Shown here: in pieces, positions 1 through 7,518 of the stretch
Layout of the letters: each line of letters starts with the position of its first letter
Numbering within the stretch: position 1 is the stretch's first letter
Origin: Scleromatobacter humisilvae
GTDB lineage: Bacteria > Pseudomonadota > Gammaproteobacteria > Burkholderiales > Burkholderiaceae_C
Assembly: GCF_023231945.1 (NCBI RefSeq)
Contig: NZ_JAJLJH010000001.1
Location: 1,116,001 to 1,180,000, forward strand
Reading direction: 5' to 3'
Length of the DNA: 64,000 bases
Program-made: the position numbers and the translations under genes
Notes under the pieces: generated by a model
The model's database searches: none
The model's input: the letters and a program-made list of their open reading frames with translations, nothing else
What the model was told of the DNA's origin: nothing

Positions 1-714
1 GTCGACGCGATTCCCGCCGACGCGCGCCTGGTCTACGTGACGCCGTCGCACCAGTTCCCGCTCGGCATGCCCATGAGCGAGCAGCGCCGGCGCGCGCTGC
101 TGGCGCGGGCCGGCGAGATCGGCGCGATCGTCGTCGAGGACGACTACGACAGCGAGTTCCGCTACGAAGGCCGGCCGACCGACTCGCTGCAAGGCATGGA
201 CGACAGCGGCAACGTCGCGCTGGTCGGCTCGTTCTCGAAGACGGTGTCGCCGTCGCTGCGCCTGGGCTACGTGATCGCGCCGCCGGCGGTGGCGGAGGCC
301 GTCGCCAACATGAAGCACCTCGTCGACTGGCACACGCCCACGCAGACGCAGGTCGCGCTGGCGAAGTTCATGGCCGACGGCGACCTGCAGCGCCACATCC
401 GCCGCTGCCACGCAGCCTACGCCGAGCGTCGCGAGCGGCTGCGGGCGCGCTTCGCGGACGACCTCGCGCCCTGGTTCGAGCTGGTGCCCACGGTCGCCGG
501 CTTCCACATGGCGGCGCTCGCGCGCCGCGCCATCGACATGCCCACGCTGCTCAACCTGGCGCGCCGCGTCGACGTCGGGCTGTATCCGCTGGCCGGCTTC
601 TACCGCTTCCAGCCGCCGCGCGACGGCCTGATGCTGGGCTTCGGCGTGATCGCGGCGGCCGACATCGACCCGGCGCTGGATCGCGTGCGCGACGTGCTGC
701 AACAGATGGGGTGA
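1..714 (+). CDS. MocR/PdxR-type GntR regulator with aminotransferase-like domain, C-terminal part (5' end outside window)
   Basis: The frame is open from base 1, so the N-terminal winged-helix DNA-binding part lies before the window. What remains is the second half of a fold-type I aminotransferase domain. It shows a VVEDDYDSEFRY stretch (the Asp that contacts the pyridine nitrogen of PLP) and an SFSKTVSPSLRLGY segment whose Lys is the expected Schiff-base residue. MocR proteins use this domain as a PLP or amino-compound sensor rather than as an enzyme. The family call is firm; the target genes are unknown because they are outside the window. The stop lies 4 bases from the end of the convergent TetR gene. 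Confidence 0.85.
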   Translation, partial: VDAIPADARLVYVTPSHQFPLGMPMSEQRRRALLARAGEIGAIVVEDDYDSEFRYEGRPTDSLQGMDDSGNVALVGSFSKTVSPSLRLGYVIAPPAVAEAVANMKHLVDWHTPTQTQVALAKFMADGDLQRHIRRCHAAYAERRERLRARFADDLAPWFELVPTVAGFHMAALARRAIDMPTLLNLARRVDVGLYPLAGFYRFQPPRDGLMLGFGVIAAADIDPALDRVRDVLQQMG

Positions 715-718
715 GCGG

Positions 719-1381
719 TCAGGGCTGCAGCTTGGCGACCAGGTAGCCCACCAGCATCGCGTCGAGCTCGCGCGCCGCGGCCTTGAGCTCGGCGCCCTCG
801 AGATCGCCGCGCAACTGCACCGCCGACTTCATCACGTGCTGAACGACCGGTGCCATCGCGTGCAGCGTCTTGCGGTCGGCGTGCGGCGCGTGGCGCTGCA
901 GGATCGCCTCGACGCGCTCGCGCACCTTGCGCCGCACGCCCACCACCAGCGGCGACGGCGGGCCCGGGCGCTCCACGAGCGTCGCGAACGCCGGATGGTC
1001 GGCGCGGAACTCGACGAAGCAGACGGCCAGCGTGTGCGCCAGGTCCGGCGTGGCGAGCGCGGGCGCGCGCTCGGCCAGGCCGTCCAGCCGCAGCCACAGC
1101 GCGTCGACCTGCTCGCGCAGCAGCGCGTCGGCCACGGCCTCCTTGGTGCGGAAGAACTGGTACAGCGAGCCGATGGACGACTCCGACTGCGCGGCGATCT
1201 CGGTCATCGTCGCGGCGTCGAAGCCCTTGACGGCGAACACCTCGGCCGCGGCCGCGAGCAAGGCCTCGACGCGCAGTTGTCCGCGCGCGCGGCGCGGCGT
1301 GCGCGCCGATGCGGCGGCATCGTCGTCGACGGCCGCCTCGGCGGCGGCGGAATCCCCTGGATCGGGAAGGGCGTTGGACAT
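719..1381 (-). CDS. TetR/AcrR family transcriptional repressor
   Basis: A 220-residue protein with a typical TetR N-terminal helix-turn-helix at about residues 32-80 (EALLAAAAEVFAVKGFDAATMTEIA, then GSLYQFFRTKEAV), a variable ligand-binding C-terminal domain, and a 30-residue low-complexity N-terminus. It is divergent from the isochorismatase-like gene at 1445. The 63-base gap carries two copies of the dyad ATGAG-N6-CTCAT, one touching this gene's own start codon. The simplest reading is autorepression plus repression of the neighbouring hydrolase. The ligand cannot be predicted. Confidence 0.88.
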   Translation of the reverse strand: MSNALPDPGDSAAAEAAVDDDAAASARTPRRARGQLRVEALLAAAAEVFAVKGFDAATMTEIAAQSESSIGSLYQFFRTKEAVADALLREQVDALWLRLDGLAERAPALATPDLAHTLAVCFVEFRADHPAFATLVERPGPPSPLVVGVRRKVRERVEAILQRHAPHADRKTLHAMAPVVQHVMKSAVQLRGDLEGAELKAAARELDAMLVGYLVAKLQP

Positions 1382-1402
1382 TTATGAGTGTTTCCTCATA
1401 AA
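1381..1402. promoter_or_regulatory. TetR operator O1
   Basis: Perfect dyad TTTATGAG-N6-CTCATAAA with 8-base arms. It contains the core ATGAG-N6-CTCAT found again at 1410 and overlaps the last base of the start codon of the TetR gene at 1379-1381. That position fits autorepression. Confidence 0.7.
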
Positions 1403-1409
1403 CTTTGAA

Positions 1410-1425
1410 ATGAGGATGTCCTCAT
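1410..1425. promoter_or_regulatory. TetR operator O2
   Basis: Second copy of the core ATGAG-N6-CTCAT, 26 bases after the first. It extends to ATGAGGA-TG-TCCTCAT, so the arms are 7 bases. It lies directly upstream of the isochorismatase-family gene. The early ATG at 1424 falls inside this operator, which argues for the start at 1445. Confidence 0.7.
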
Positions 1426-1444
1426 GTTATTCCGGAATTCCATC

Positions 1445-2029
1445 ATGTCCCTGTCAAACCCCTTGAGCCTGGATGCCGCCACCACCGCCCTGGTGCTGAT
1501 CGATCTCCAGCAAGGCATTGTTCCGTACGCGAAGGCGCCCTACGACTCGGCGGCCGTGCTCGCCAACGCGGTGCCGCTGGCCGCGGCCTTCCGCGCCGCG
1601 AAGGCGCCGGTGGTGCTGGTGAAGGTGGGATTCTCGGCCGATGGCGGCGACGCGCTCAAGGCCACCGTCGACGCTCCCAACCCGCCCGGCGCGCCACCGG
1701 CCAACTGGCTGGACGACACCCCGGAACTGCCCGCGCAGCCCGGCGACATCCACATCCTGAAGCGCCAGTGGGGCGCGTTCCACGGCACCGAGCTCGACCT
1801 GCAGCTGCGCCGCCGCGGCATCAGGACGATCGTGCTGGCCGGCATCGCGACCTCGATCGGCGTGGAATCGACCGCGCGCAACGCCTGGGAGCTGGGCTAC
1901 GACATCGTCTTCGTGGAGGACGCCACCAGCGGCCCCGACGCCGGCACGCACGCGAACTCGTTCGAGAAGATCTTCCCCCGCCTGGGCCGGGTGCGCCGCA
2001 CCGCCGACGTGCTCGCGGCGCTGAAATGA
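1445..2029 (+). CDS. Isochorismatase/nicotinamidase-family cysteine hydrolase
   Basis: A 194-residue protein of the cysteine-hydrolase fold. ALVLIDLQQGIV near the N-terminus carries the catalytic Asp. LKRQWGAFHGTELDLQLRRRGIRTIVLAG follows with the conserved Lys. At the position where active family members have the nucleophilic Cys, the sequence reads AGIATSIGVESTARNA, with Ser/Ile rather than Cys. This isochorismatase-like branch may therefore lack classical amidase activity. The start at 1445 (MSLSNP) is chosen over 1424 because 1424 sits inside a TetR operator. The substrate is unknown. Confidence 0.85.
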   Translation: MSLSNPLSLDAATTALVLIDLQQGIVPYAKAPYDSAAVLANAVPLAAAFRAAKAPVVLVKVGFSADGGDALKATVDAPNPPGAPPANWLDDTPELPAQPGDIHILKRQWGAFHGTELDLQLRRRGIRTIVLAGIATSIGVESTARNAWELGYDIVFVEDATSGPDAGTHANSFEKIFPRLGRVRRTADVLAALK

Positions 2030-2033
2030 GGCG

Positions 2034-2255
2034 TCAGCCGTAGTTGCGGATCCAGGCCAGGCCCTCGGTGTAGGCCGCGTCGATCGCGGTGTCCTCCGTG
2101 GTGTGCTGGCCGCGCGGTACGGCGATCTCGCGCGGACGCGTCGGCCAGACCTGCTTGGAGATGATCAGATTCGGGGCGAAGCGGCCGGCGTCCACCGGCT
2201 TGGCACTGCAGAGCAGCTCGTAGTTCTGCCACTTGAAGACCCGGGTGTTGTCCAT
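2034..2255 (-). CDS. Small conserved-looking hypothetical protein
   Basis: A 73-residue cytosolic protein starting at an ATG preceded by AGGAG at good spacing. It has no signal peptide or membrane segment; the C-terminus contains an acidic and aromatic stretch (TEDTAIDAAYTEGLAWIRNYG). It is convergent with the isochorismatase-like gene, with 4 bases between stops. I do not recognise the family. A longer frame runs through it, but the ribosome binding site decides for this start. Confidence 0.6.
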   Translation of the reverse strand: MDNTRVFKWQNYELLCSAKPVDAGRFAPNLIISKQVWPTRPREIAVPRGQHTTEDTAIDAAYTEGLAWIRNYG

Positions 2256-2528
2256 CGCCGCTCCTGCTGTAGAGATTGACAGTATGCGCCAAGCCAGATG
2301 ACAGATCCGCGCGGTGCCGGACAAAGTGCGGCAACCGCGGGTTTCCACAGGAGAAGGGGTCCCGATCCAGGCGCGATTCGGCGATCGATACGGAGCCGAG
2401 TATTTTGCGGACCACGTGTCAACCGCCCCCACGCGACTGCCGTTGTGTGTCCAAGTCCGGTCGATGCCGGACCCGCTCTCGAGAGAGTCGGAGCCAAAAC
2501 GAATCTCGTCTGAACCGGAATTCCTGAA

Positions 2529-2726
2529 ATGACCAAGACCTTCATCGTTGCCGCCCTGCTCTCTTCCTTCGCGGCCGTTTCGTTCGCCCAAGGCGCGACC
2601 CCCGCCGCCGACGCTGCCTCGGCCCCGGCCAAGCACATGAAGGCCAAGAAGGCGAAGAAGCCGCACCACGCCGCTTCCGCCGCGGTGGATCCGGAAAAGT
2701 CGGCTGACAAGAAGGGCGGCAACTAA
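2529..2726 (+). CDS. Small secreted Ala/Lys/His-rich protein
   Basis: A 65-residue precursor with an evident signal peptide (MTKTFIVAALLSSFAAVSFA, cleavage expected after AQG or SFA). The mature part is very basic and low in complexity, with KHMKAKKAKKPHH, and ends in KKGGN. Such short periplasmic Lys/Ala-rich proteins are common in Burkholderiales and have no assigned role. Two hairpins follow at 2734 and 2801. The 273 bases upstream show no further gene. Confidence 0.65.
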   Translation: MTKTFIVAALLSSFAAVSFAQGATPAADAASAPAKHMKAKKAKKPHHAASAAVDPEKSADKKGGN

Positions 2727-2733
2727 GCAGTCC

Positions 2734-2751
2734 TCCGGCCGTCTGGCCGGA
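2734..2751 (+). terminator. Hairpin after the small secreted protein gene
   Basis: TCCGGCC-gtct-GGCCGGA, a perfect 7-base stem with a 4-base loop, 7 bases after the stop codon. No T-tract follows, so it may protect the mRNA end instead of terminating. Confidence 0.45.
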
Positions 2752-2800
2752 TGATGCCGTTGCTTGCAAACTAGGGGGGGCGCCCTCCCTGGTTGCGAAC

Positions 2801-2837
2801 GAGAAGGGTCGACGAACGTCGGCCCTTTTCGCTTTCC
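2801..2837 (+). terminator. Probable intrinsic terminator
   Basis: A stem of about 15 pairs (CGAGAAGGGTCGACG with CGTCGGCCCTTTTCG, including G-U pairs) around a 2-base loop, ending in CCCTTTTCGCTTT. It lies between the small secreted protein and the next gene. Confidence 0.6.
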
Positions 2838-2889
2838 GGGCCTCGCTCGCGACCTGACGGGACGAGGCGGCGACAATCGCCACGTCCCG

Positions 2890-3228
2890 ATGCCCACCCG
2901 ACGCCCGCCCCGCCAGAGCCATCACGTGTACGTGGTGCTGCTCGACGACCGCGTCTGGAACGAGCCGTCGTTCCGCAAGGCCAATCCCGACCACGCGCTG
3001 GGCCGACCCTGCGTCTACGTCGGCATGACCGGCCTCGACCCCGACCTGCGCTTCGACAAGCACAAGGCCGGCATCCAGTCCAACCGCTTCGTCTTCAAGT
3101 ACGGGCTGCGCCTGCTGCCCGCGCTCTACGCCGTCTACAACCCGATGCCCTACGAGGCCGCGCGCGAGATGGAGGTGGAACTGGCCATCGGGCTGCGCGA
3201 GGCGGGCTATGGCGTCTGGCAGGCCTGA
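2890..3228 (+). CDS. GIY-YIG-like small protein
   Basis: A 112-residue protein. HHVYVVLL near the N-terminus and CVYVGMTGLDPDLRFDKHKAG match the two halves of a degenerate GIY-YIG nuclease motif: VYV for GIY, YVG for YIG, then an Arg and a Lys. The invariant Glu of active nucleases may be one of the C-terminal residues in YEAAREMEVELA. The frame is open further upstream, but 2890 is the ATG after the terminator hairpin and begins the conserved part. Substrate and activity are unknown. Confidence 0.6.
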   Translation: MPTRRPPRQSHHVYVVLLDDRVWNEPSFRKANPDHALGRPCVYVGMTGLDPDLRFDKHKAGIQSNRFVFKYGLRLLPALYAVYNPMPYEAAREMEVELAIGLREAGYGVWQA

Positions 3229-3268
3229 GCGCGTTATGCTGGCCGCCTCTCAACTGCCGAGCACCACG

Positions 3269-3676
3269 ATGACCAAGACGTTGATGATCCTGGCCGAACT
3301 GGTCGTGATCAACTGGGCGCTGATCCTGACGGCCGCCATGGTCAGGTCGAAGATGTGGAAGCCGTCGGGCCTGCTGGCGGCGCTGGGCAACCGGGACAAG
3401 CAGGAGGAATGCACCGGCTTTCCCGCCCGCACCGAGCGCGCCGCCAGGAACATGCTCGACAACATGGTGCTGTTCACCGCGCTGGTGCTGGTGGCCAGCG
3501 CCGCCGGCGTCACGAGCCCCGAAGTCGAGCTCGGCGCGCGCATCTTCTTCTGGGCCCGGGTCGTCTACATCCCGATCTACATGATCGGCATTCCGGTCGC
3601 TCGCACGGCCGTGTGGGCGCTCAGCATCGTCGGCATGGGGATGATCTTCGCGGCCATCGCCCGCGCCCTGTACTGA
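3269..3676 (+). CDS. MAPEG-like small integral membrane protein
   Basis: A 135-residue protein with four predicted membrane helices. The segment GNRDKQEECTGFPARTERAARNMLDNM between helices 1 and 2 resembles the polar loop of MAPEG proteins (membrane-associated eicosanoid and glutathione metabolism), with the typical ERAxRNxxDN pattern. Upstream in-frame codons are rejected because they overlap the preceding gene. Bacterial MAPEG proteins mostly have no known substrate. Confidence 0.75.
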   Translation: MTKTLMILAELVVINWALILTAAMVRSKMWKPSGLLAALGNRDKQEECTGFPARTERAARNMLDNMVLFTALVLVASAAGVTSPEVELGARIFFWARVVYIPIYMIGIPVARTAVWALSIVGMGMIFAAIARALY

Positions 3677-3680
3677 CGCG

Positions 3681-4196
3681 CTAGCGCCGGTTCATCTTCC
3701 AGACCGCCGTGCTCAGCACGGTGGCGAACGCGACCCAGGCGACCAGCGGGACGCCGGTGGCGGCGGCGGGCTTGTCGACCGGGCGCGCCGCGGCGACGTA
3801 GGCCGTGGCGGTCGCGGCGATCGCCGCGGAGCCCACTGCAGCGGCGCCCAGGTTGTGCCGTCCGAAGAACAGCCGGGTCCAGCCGGTGATCATCGCGACG
3901 TTGGCCGCGAACAAGGCCAGCGCGCGATTGCGCTGCGGCGTCGACGGCTGGCGCGCCAGGCGGTAGGCCCCGACGGCCAGCGCGCCGTCGAGCGCCGTCC
4001 AAACGATCGGAAACACCGCCTTGGGCGGATTGAAGCGCGGCTTGCGCAGCAGGGCGTACCAGACCTTGGTCGAGAGCGAACGCGACGGCCGGTCGCCCAG
4101 CGAGGCCAGCGCCGGTGCGACGAGCGCGCTGGCGGCCAGCGCGGCCGCGGCAGGCCGGGACAGGCTGCCGTCTTCGAACAGGTTCTTCTGCTGCAT
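3681..4196 (-). CDS. TspO/MBR-family membrane protein
   Basis: A 171-residue protein. KPRFNPPKAVFPIVWTALD near residues 52-70 is the signature of the TspO/peripheral benzodiazepine receptor family, which binds porphyrins and sterol-like ligands in the membrane. Further hydrophobic helices follow, and the N-terminus is long for the family. The ATG at 4196 has GGAG 7 bases upstream. It is convergent with the MAPEG-like gene with 4 bases between stops. Confidence 0.8.
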   Translation of the reverse strand: MQQKNLFEDGSLSRPAAAALAASALVAPALASLGDRPSRSLSTKVWYALLRKPRFNPPKAVFPIVWTALDGALAVGAYRLARQPSTPQRNRALALFAANVAMITGWTRLFFGRHNLGAAAVGSAAIAATATAYVAAARPVDKPAAATGVPLVAWVAFATVLSTAVWKMNRR

Positions 4197-4300
4197 CGGG
4201 ACACTCCGGAGAAACGATCCGCGTGGGCAGCAAGTCGCGGGCCCACGCTCGCGCACGTGGCTTGCCTGGATGAGCGCAATACGTTCACAGAGACTTCGCC

Positions 4301-4939
4301 ATGCTCGAGAAACTGCCCGACTTCATCGGCCACGCGCTGCGCGACCAGCGCGCCGGCCTGGACCAGCTCGTGTTCAATCGCCTGCCGCTGCGCGACGGCC
4401 ACGGCACGATCGCCGTCACCAGCGGCGTGTTCGTCGACCACGGCCCGCTGCCGGTGGCCTGCACGGCCGACGGCGAGGGCGTCTCGCCGCCGCTGCACTG
4501 GGCCGGCGTGCCGGAAGGAGCGACGTCGGTCGCGCTGATCGTCGAGGACGCCGATTCGCCGACGCCGCATCCGCTGGTGCATGCGATCGCGGTCGGCCTG
4601 CCGGTCAGGATAGCCGCACTGCGCGGCGGCGCGCTGGCCGACGACGAGGACACGCCGGCGACCTCGACGCTGGGGCTCAACTCGTACCTGCAGCACAGCT
4701 GGCTCCCGCCCGACCCGCCGCCCGGCCACGGTCTGCACCGCTACGCGTTCCAGGTCTTCGCGATCGGCGGCGACGAGCCGGTGCCCGACGCGCCGGGCCG
4801 CGACGCGTTGATCGAGGTGCTCGAGGCGCGCGCGATCGCCAGCGGCATGATCATCGGCACCTACGAGCGGCACGACACGACGGTCAAGTCGTCCGAGCCC
4901 GCGCTCGAGGCGGTGCCGCAGGGGGCGACGCCCGCTTGA
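4301..4939 (+). CDS. YbhB/YbcL-family phosphatidylethanolamine-binding-like protein
   Basis: A 212-residue protein. The core runs from about residue 40 with FVDHGPLPVACTADGEGVSPPLHWAGVPEGATSVALIVEDADSP, and the C-terminal half has HRYAFQVFAIG and ASGMIIGTYER. All are hallmarks of bacterial Raf-kinase-inhibitor-like (PEBP) proteins. The anion-binding DxDSP and GxHRY motifs are conserved. No signal peptide is present, so it is cytosolic. Its ligand is unknown. Confidence 0.88.
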   Translation: MLEKLPDFIGHALRDQRAGLDQLVFNRLPLRDGHGTIAVTSGVFVDHGPLPVACTADGEGVSPPLHWAGVPEGATSVALIVEDADSPTPHPLVHAIAVGLPVRIAALRGGALADDEDTPATSTLGLNSYLQHSWLPPDPPPGHGLHRYAFQVFAIGGDEPVPDAPGRDALIEVLEARAIASGMIIGTYERHDTTVKSSEPALEAVPQGATPA

Positions 4940-5030
4940 ACTGCGCGCCGGCGCATCCACATGCGCGACGAGGCGCCCCGTCGAGTCCGCCGGAAAGCCA
5001 CCACTGCTCGTAGAGCCATCGCCTTCACCG

Positions 5031-5036
5031 GATAAT
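5031..5036 (+). promoter_or_regulatory. Candidate -10 element for the leader transcript
   Basis: GATAAT lies 10 bases before the leader ATG. No convincing -35 is seen at 17 bases (TCGTAG). If this is the promoter, the transcript would begin about 4 bases before the leader ORF, making that ORF nearly leaderless. Confidence 0.4.
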
Positions 5037-5046
5037 GACACCCATC

Positions 5047-5097
5047 ATGAAAACCACCCAGCACTTCCAAGTGAACAAGGCCACGCTCGCCACCTGA
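5047..5097 (+). CDS. 16-residue leader peptide upstream of EF-G paralogue
   Basis: Encodes MKTTQHFQVNKATLAT and stops 19 bases before the first arm of the attenuator at 5116. It is too short for ordinary gene callers. It has no clear Shine-Dalgarno sequence, and a -10-like GATAAT close upstream suggests leaderless translation. Its position ahead of mutually exclusive RNA hairpins and an intrinsic terminator, in front of a translational GTPase, is the reason to call it a regulatory leader peptide. No comparable peptide is known to me. Confidence 0.6.
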   Translation: MKTTQHFQVNKATLAT

Positions 5098-5115
5098 GTG
5101 CTCTTCGACATTTCC

Positions 5116-5185
5116 GTCGGAGGGCCGCGCCCTGCCGACCAGACAGAACCCCGGCAGGCTCAAGTCTCCCGGGGTTTCGTTTTTT
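5116..5185 (+). promoter_or_regulatory. Three-segment transcription attenuator
   Basis: Hairpin 1:2 pairs GTCGGAGGG (5116-5124) with CCCTGCCGAC (5130-5139, one bulge). Segment 2 can instead pair perfectly with segment 3: CCTGCCG (5131-5137) with CGGCAGG (5152-5158). Segment 3 overlaps the left arm of terminator 3:4, AACCCCGG (5147-5154) with CCGGGGTT (5169-5176), which is followed by TCG and six T. Forming 2:3 excludes both 1:2 and the terminator. A ribosome held near the end of the leader ORF would tend to disrupt segment 1 and so favour read-through. Confidence 0.7.
5147..5185 (+). terminator. Intrinsic terminator within the leader (attenuator stem 3:4)
   Basis: AACCCCGG and CCGGGGTT form a perfect 8-base stem with a 14-base loop, extended by one G-U pair and followed by TCG and a run of six T. 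It sits 218 bases before the EF-G paralogue start and would stop transcription unless segment 2 captures its left arm. Confidence 0.8.
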
Positions 5186-5221
5186 CCGCTGCTGAAATTC
5201 CATCCACCTGCAAGGCTCGCC

Positions 5222-5320
5222 ATGCGCACGTACGACAAGCTGATCGCCACGATTCCCGACCGCCGGGACGTGGATGACCCACGCCCGTGCTCCGGCCACG
5301 GGACTCGAACCAGCAGCTGA
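5222..5320 (+). CDS. Possible second upstream ORF (32 codons)
   Basis: An ATG preceded by CAAGG at 7 bases opens a 32-codon frame (beginning [16 protein letters not shown]) between the terminator and the EF-G paralogue, in a different frame from it. It may be a second regulatory uORF or chance. Its second half has no protein-like composition. Confidence 0.3.
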   Translation: MRTYDKLIATIPDRRDVDDPRPCSGHGTRTSS

Positions 5321-5402
5321 CCCTCCGGTGAATCGCCGGGCGGCGGCTGCGACAAGACAGCACACCTGGCGGCGCGAGCAACGCGCCCTCGAAAGATTCA
5401 CC

Positions 5403-7442
5403 ATGACCACGAACACCACTCGTCTTCGCAACCTGCGCAACATCGGCGTCATCGCGCACGTCGACGCGGGCAAGACCACGACCACCGAACGCATCCTGTT
5501 CTACACCGGCGAGAACCATCGCATCGGCGAGGTGCATGACGGCAACACGCGCATGGACTTCGACCCGCAGGAGCGCAAGCGCGGCATCACGATCAACAGC
5601 GCGGCCATCACGGTGCACTGGAACGGCACGCAGATCAACCTGATCGACACGCCGGGGCACATCGACTTCAACATCGAGGTCAACCGCTCGCTGCGCGTGC
5701 TCGATGGCGCAGTCGTGGTGTTCGACGGCGTGGCCGGCGTCGAGCCGCAGACGGAGACCAACTGGCGCCTCGCGGACAAGTACCGCGTGCCGCGCATCGC
5801 CTTCGTCAACAAGCTCGACCGCACGGGGGCGGACTTCGCGCGCGTCGTCGCAATGATGGAAGAGCGCCTGGGCGTGGCGGCGTTGCCGCTGCAGCTGCCG
5901 ATCGGCGCGGAGGGCGACTTCCGCGGCGTCGTCGACCTGCTGCGCATGCGCGCGCTCGTCTGGGACAAGGACGACGCGAGCGAACCGTACCGCGTGGCCG
6001 ACGTGCCCGCCGAGCTTCTCGATGAGGCGCGGCGTGCGCGGGCGCGCCTGGTCGAGGCGATCGTCGAACAGGACGACGCGACGCTGGACGCGTGGCTGCG
6101 CGGCGAGGAGGTGTCGCTCGAGGCGCTGCAGGCCTGCCTGCGCAAGGGCACGCTGGCCGCGGCCTTCGTGCCGGTGCTGGCGGGCTCGGCCTTCAAGAAC
6201 CGCGGCGTGGAGCCGCTGCTGGATGCCGTGGTGGACTACCTGCCGCGGCCGGGAGAAGTGAATCATGAAGACGAATTGCTGAATGCCGATCCCGATGCGC
6301 CGTTCGCGGCCCTCGCGTTCAAGGTCGTCGCCGACGACCACGGCGCGATGACCTTCGTGCGCGTGTACCGCGGGCGCCTCGCGCGCGGCGCGAGCGTGTT
6401 CAATGCGTCCACCGGCCGCAACGAACGCATCTCGCGCGTGTACGAAGTGCACGCGGACAAGCACATCGAGAAGGACGAGCTTGTCGCGGGCGACATCGCC
6501 GGCGTCGTCGGGCTGAAGGACACGCTGACCGGCCACACGCTGGCCGACAAGTCCCATCCGGTTCACCTGGAGGAGATCAGCGTGCCCGATCCCGTGATCG
6601 ACGTCGCGATCGAGCCGAAGACGCAGGCCGACCAGCAGAGCCTCGGCAAGGCGCTGCAGGCCATGCTGCGCGAGGATCCGAGCCTGAAGGTGCGGCAGGA
6701 CGCCGACTCCGGGCAGACGATCCTGTCCGGCATGGGCGAGCTGCAGCTCGAGGTCTCGGTCGAGAAGCTGCGCGCGCGGCACGGCGTGGACGTGACGGTG
6801 GGCCGCCCGCAGGTGGCCTACCGCGAGACGATTTCGACGGAGAGCGAGGTTCATCATGTGCACAAGAAGCAGAGCGGCGGCCCCGGCCAGTTCGCGGAAC
6901 TGAAGCTGCGTCTGGCGCCGCTGGCGCGCGGCGAGGGCTTCCGCTTCGTCAACGAGAGCGTCGGCGGCGCGATCCCGCGCGAGTTCGTTCCCGCGATCGA
7001 GGCCGGTATCCGCCGCGCCGCGCAAGTGGGCGTCGCCGCCGGGTTCCCGACCGTCGACTTCGAGGCGACCGTGCTGGACGGCAGCTTCCACGAGCGCGAT
7101 TCGTCGTCGCTGGCCTTCGAGCTGGCCGCGGCGGCCGCGTTCCGCGAAGGCGCCGCCCGCGCGACGCCGCTGGTGCTGGAGCCGATCATGGCCGTCGAGG
7201 TGATCACGCCGATCGACCACCTCGGCGACGTCATCGGCGACCTGCATCGCCGGCGCGGCAACGTGCAAGGCCAGACGCAGCGCGGCAACGCGTCCGTCGT
7301 CACCGCGACGGTGCCGCTGAAGGAGATGTTCGGCTACATCGGCCACCTGCGCGCCATGACCTCGGGCCGGGCGCAGTACTCGATGCAGACGAGCCACTAC
7401 GACGTGGCGCCGGTGCGCGAGCGCCAGGCACTGGCGGCGTGA
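5403..7442 (+). CDS. Elongation factor G paralogue (translational GTPase)
   Basis: A 679-residue EF-G-type GTPase. The P-loop AHVDAGKTT is at about 18-26, switch I holds RGITI, then DTPGHIDF (G3) and [10 protein letters not shown] (G4). Domains II-V follow, ending with the EF-G-like [19 protein letters not shown] and TSGRAQYSM. The G4 pattern and the C-terminus favour EF-G over Tet(M)-type ribosomal protection proteins. It stands alone, away from rpsL/rpsG/tuf, so it is an extra copy and not the str-operon fusA. The ATG at 5403 begins the conserved part; the upstream in-frame extension is non-coding leader. The attenuator in front suggests induction when translation is disturbed. A role in resistance to an EF-G or ribosome inhibitor is inference. 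Confidence 0.85.
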   Translation: MTTNTTRLRNLRNIGVIAHVDAGKTTTTERILFYTGENHRIGEVHDGNTRMDFDPQERKRGITINSAAITVHWNGTQINLIDTPGHIDFNIEVNRSLRVLDGAVVVFDGVAGVEPQTETNWRLADKYRVPRIAFVNKLDRTGADFARVVAMMEERLGVAALPLQLPIGAEGDFRGVVDLLRMRALVWDKDDASEPYRVADVPAELLDEARRARARLVEAIVEQDDATLDAWLRGEEVSLEALQACLRKGTLAAAFVPVLAGSAFKNRGVEPLLDAVVDYLPRPGEVNHEDELLNADPDAPFAALAFKVVADDHGAMTFVRVYRGRLARGASVFNASTGRNERISRVYEVHADKHIEKDELVAGDIAGVVGLKDTLTGHTLADKSHPVHLEEISVPDPVIDVAIEPKTQADQQSLGKALQAMLREDPSLKVRQDADSGQTILSGMGELQLEVSVEKLRARHGVDVTVGRPQVAYRETISTESEVHHVHKKQSGGPGQFAELKLRLAPLARGEGFRFVNESVGGAIPREFVPAIEAGIRRAAQVGVAAGFPTVDFEATVLDGSFHERDSSSLAFELAAAAAFREGAARATPLVLEPIMAVEVITPIDHLGDVIGDLHRRRGNVQGQTQRGNASVVTATVPLKEMFGYIGHLRAMTSGRAQYSMQTSHYDVAPVRERQALAA

Positions 7443-7452
7443 GCGCTGCCTG

Positions 7453-7491
7453 AAGGGCGCGTGTTCCGCGAGGGGCACGCGCCCTTTTTTT
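7453..7491 (+). terminator. Intrinsic terminator of the EF-G paralogue
   Basis: GGGCGCGTG (7455-7463) pairs perfectly with CACGCGCCC (7476-7484), flanked by AA on the left and a run of seven T on the right. It makes the EF-G paralogue a monocistronic unit. Confidence 0.92.
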
Positions 7492-7518
7492 CAGGATTGC
7501 CGGTTGCTCGCGACGGTC

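Noticed and set aside
2277-2310. Sigma-70 promoter with TTGACA before the small secreted protein
   Set aside because: TTGACA is present, but no -10 element is found at 16-18 bases, and the distance to the gene start is over 200 bases.
5403-7442. Tet(M)-type tetracycline ribosomal protection protein
   Set aside because: The leader and attenuator recall tet(M), but the G4 motif [10 protein letters not shown] and the C-terminal TSGRAQYSM pattern are those of EF-G. Tetracycline protection proteins differ at these sites.
5160-7478. Long minus-strand frame of 772 codons opposite the EF-G paralogue
   Set aside because: It is a shadow of a GC-rich gene: composition is Arg/His/Ala/Val-rich with no domain, and the plus strand encodes a complete EF-G.
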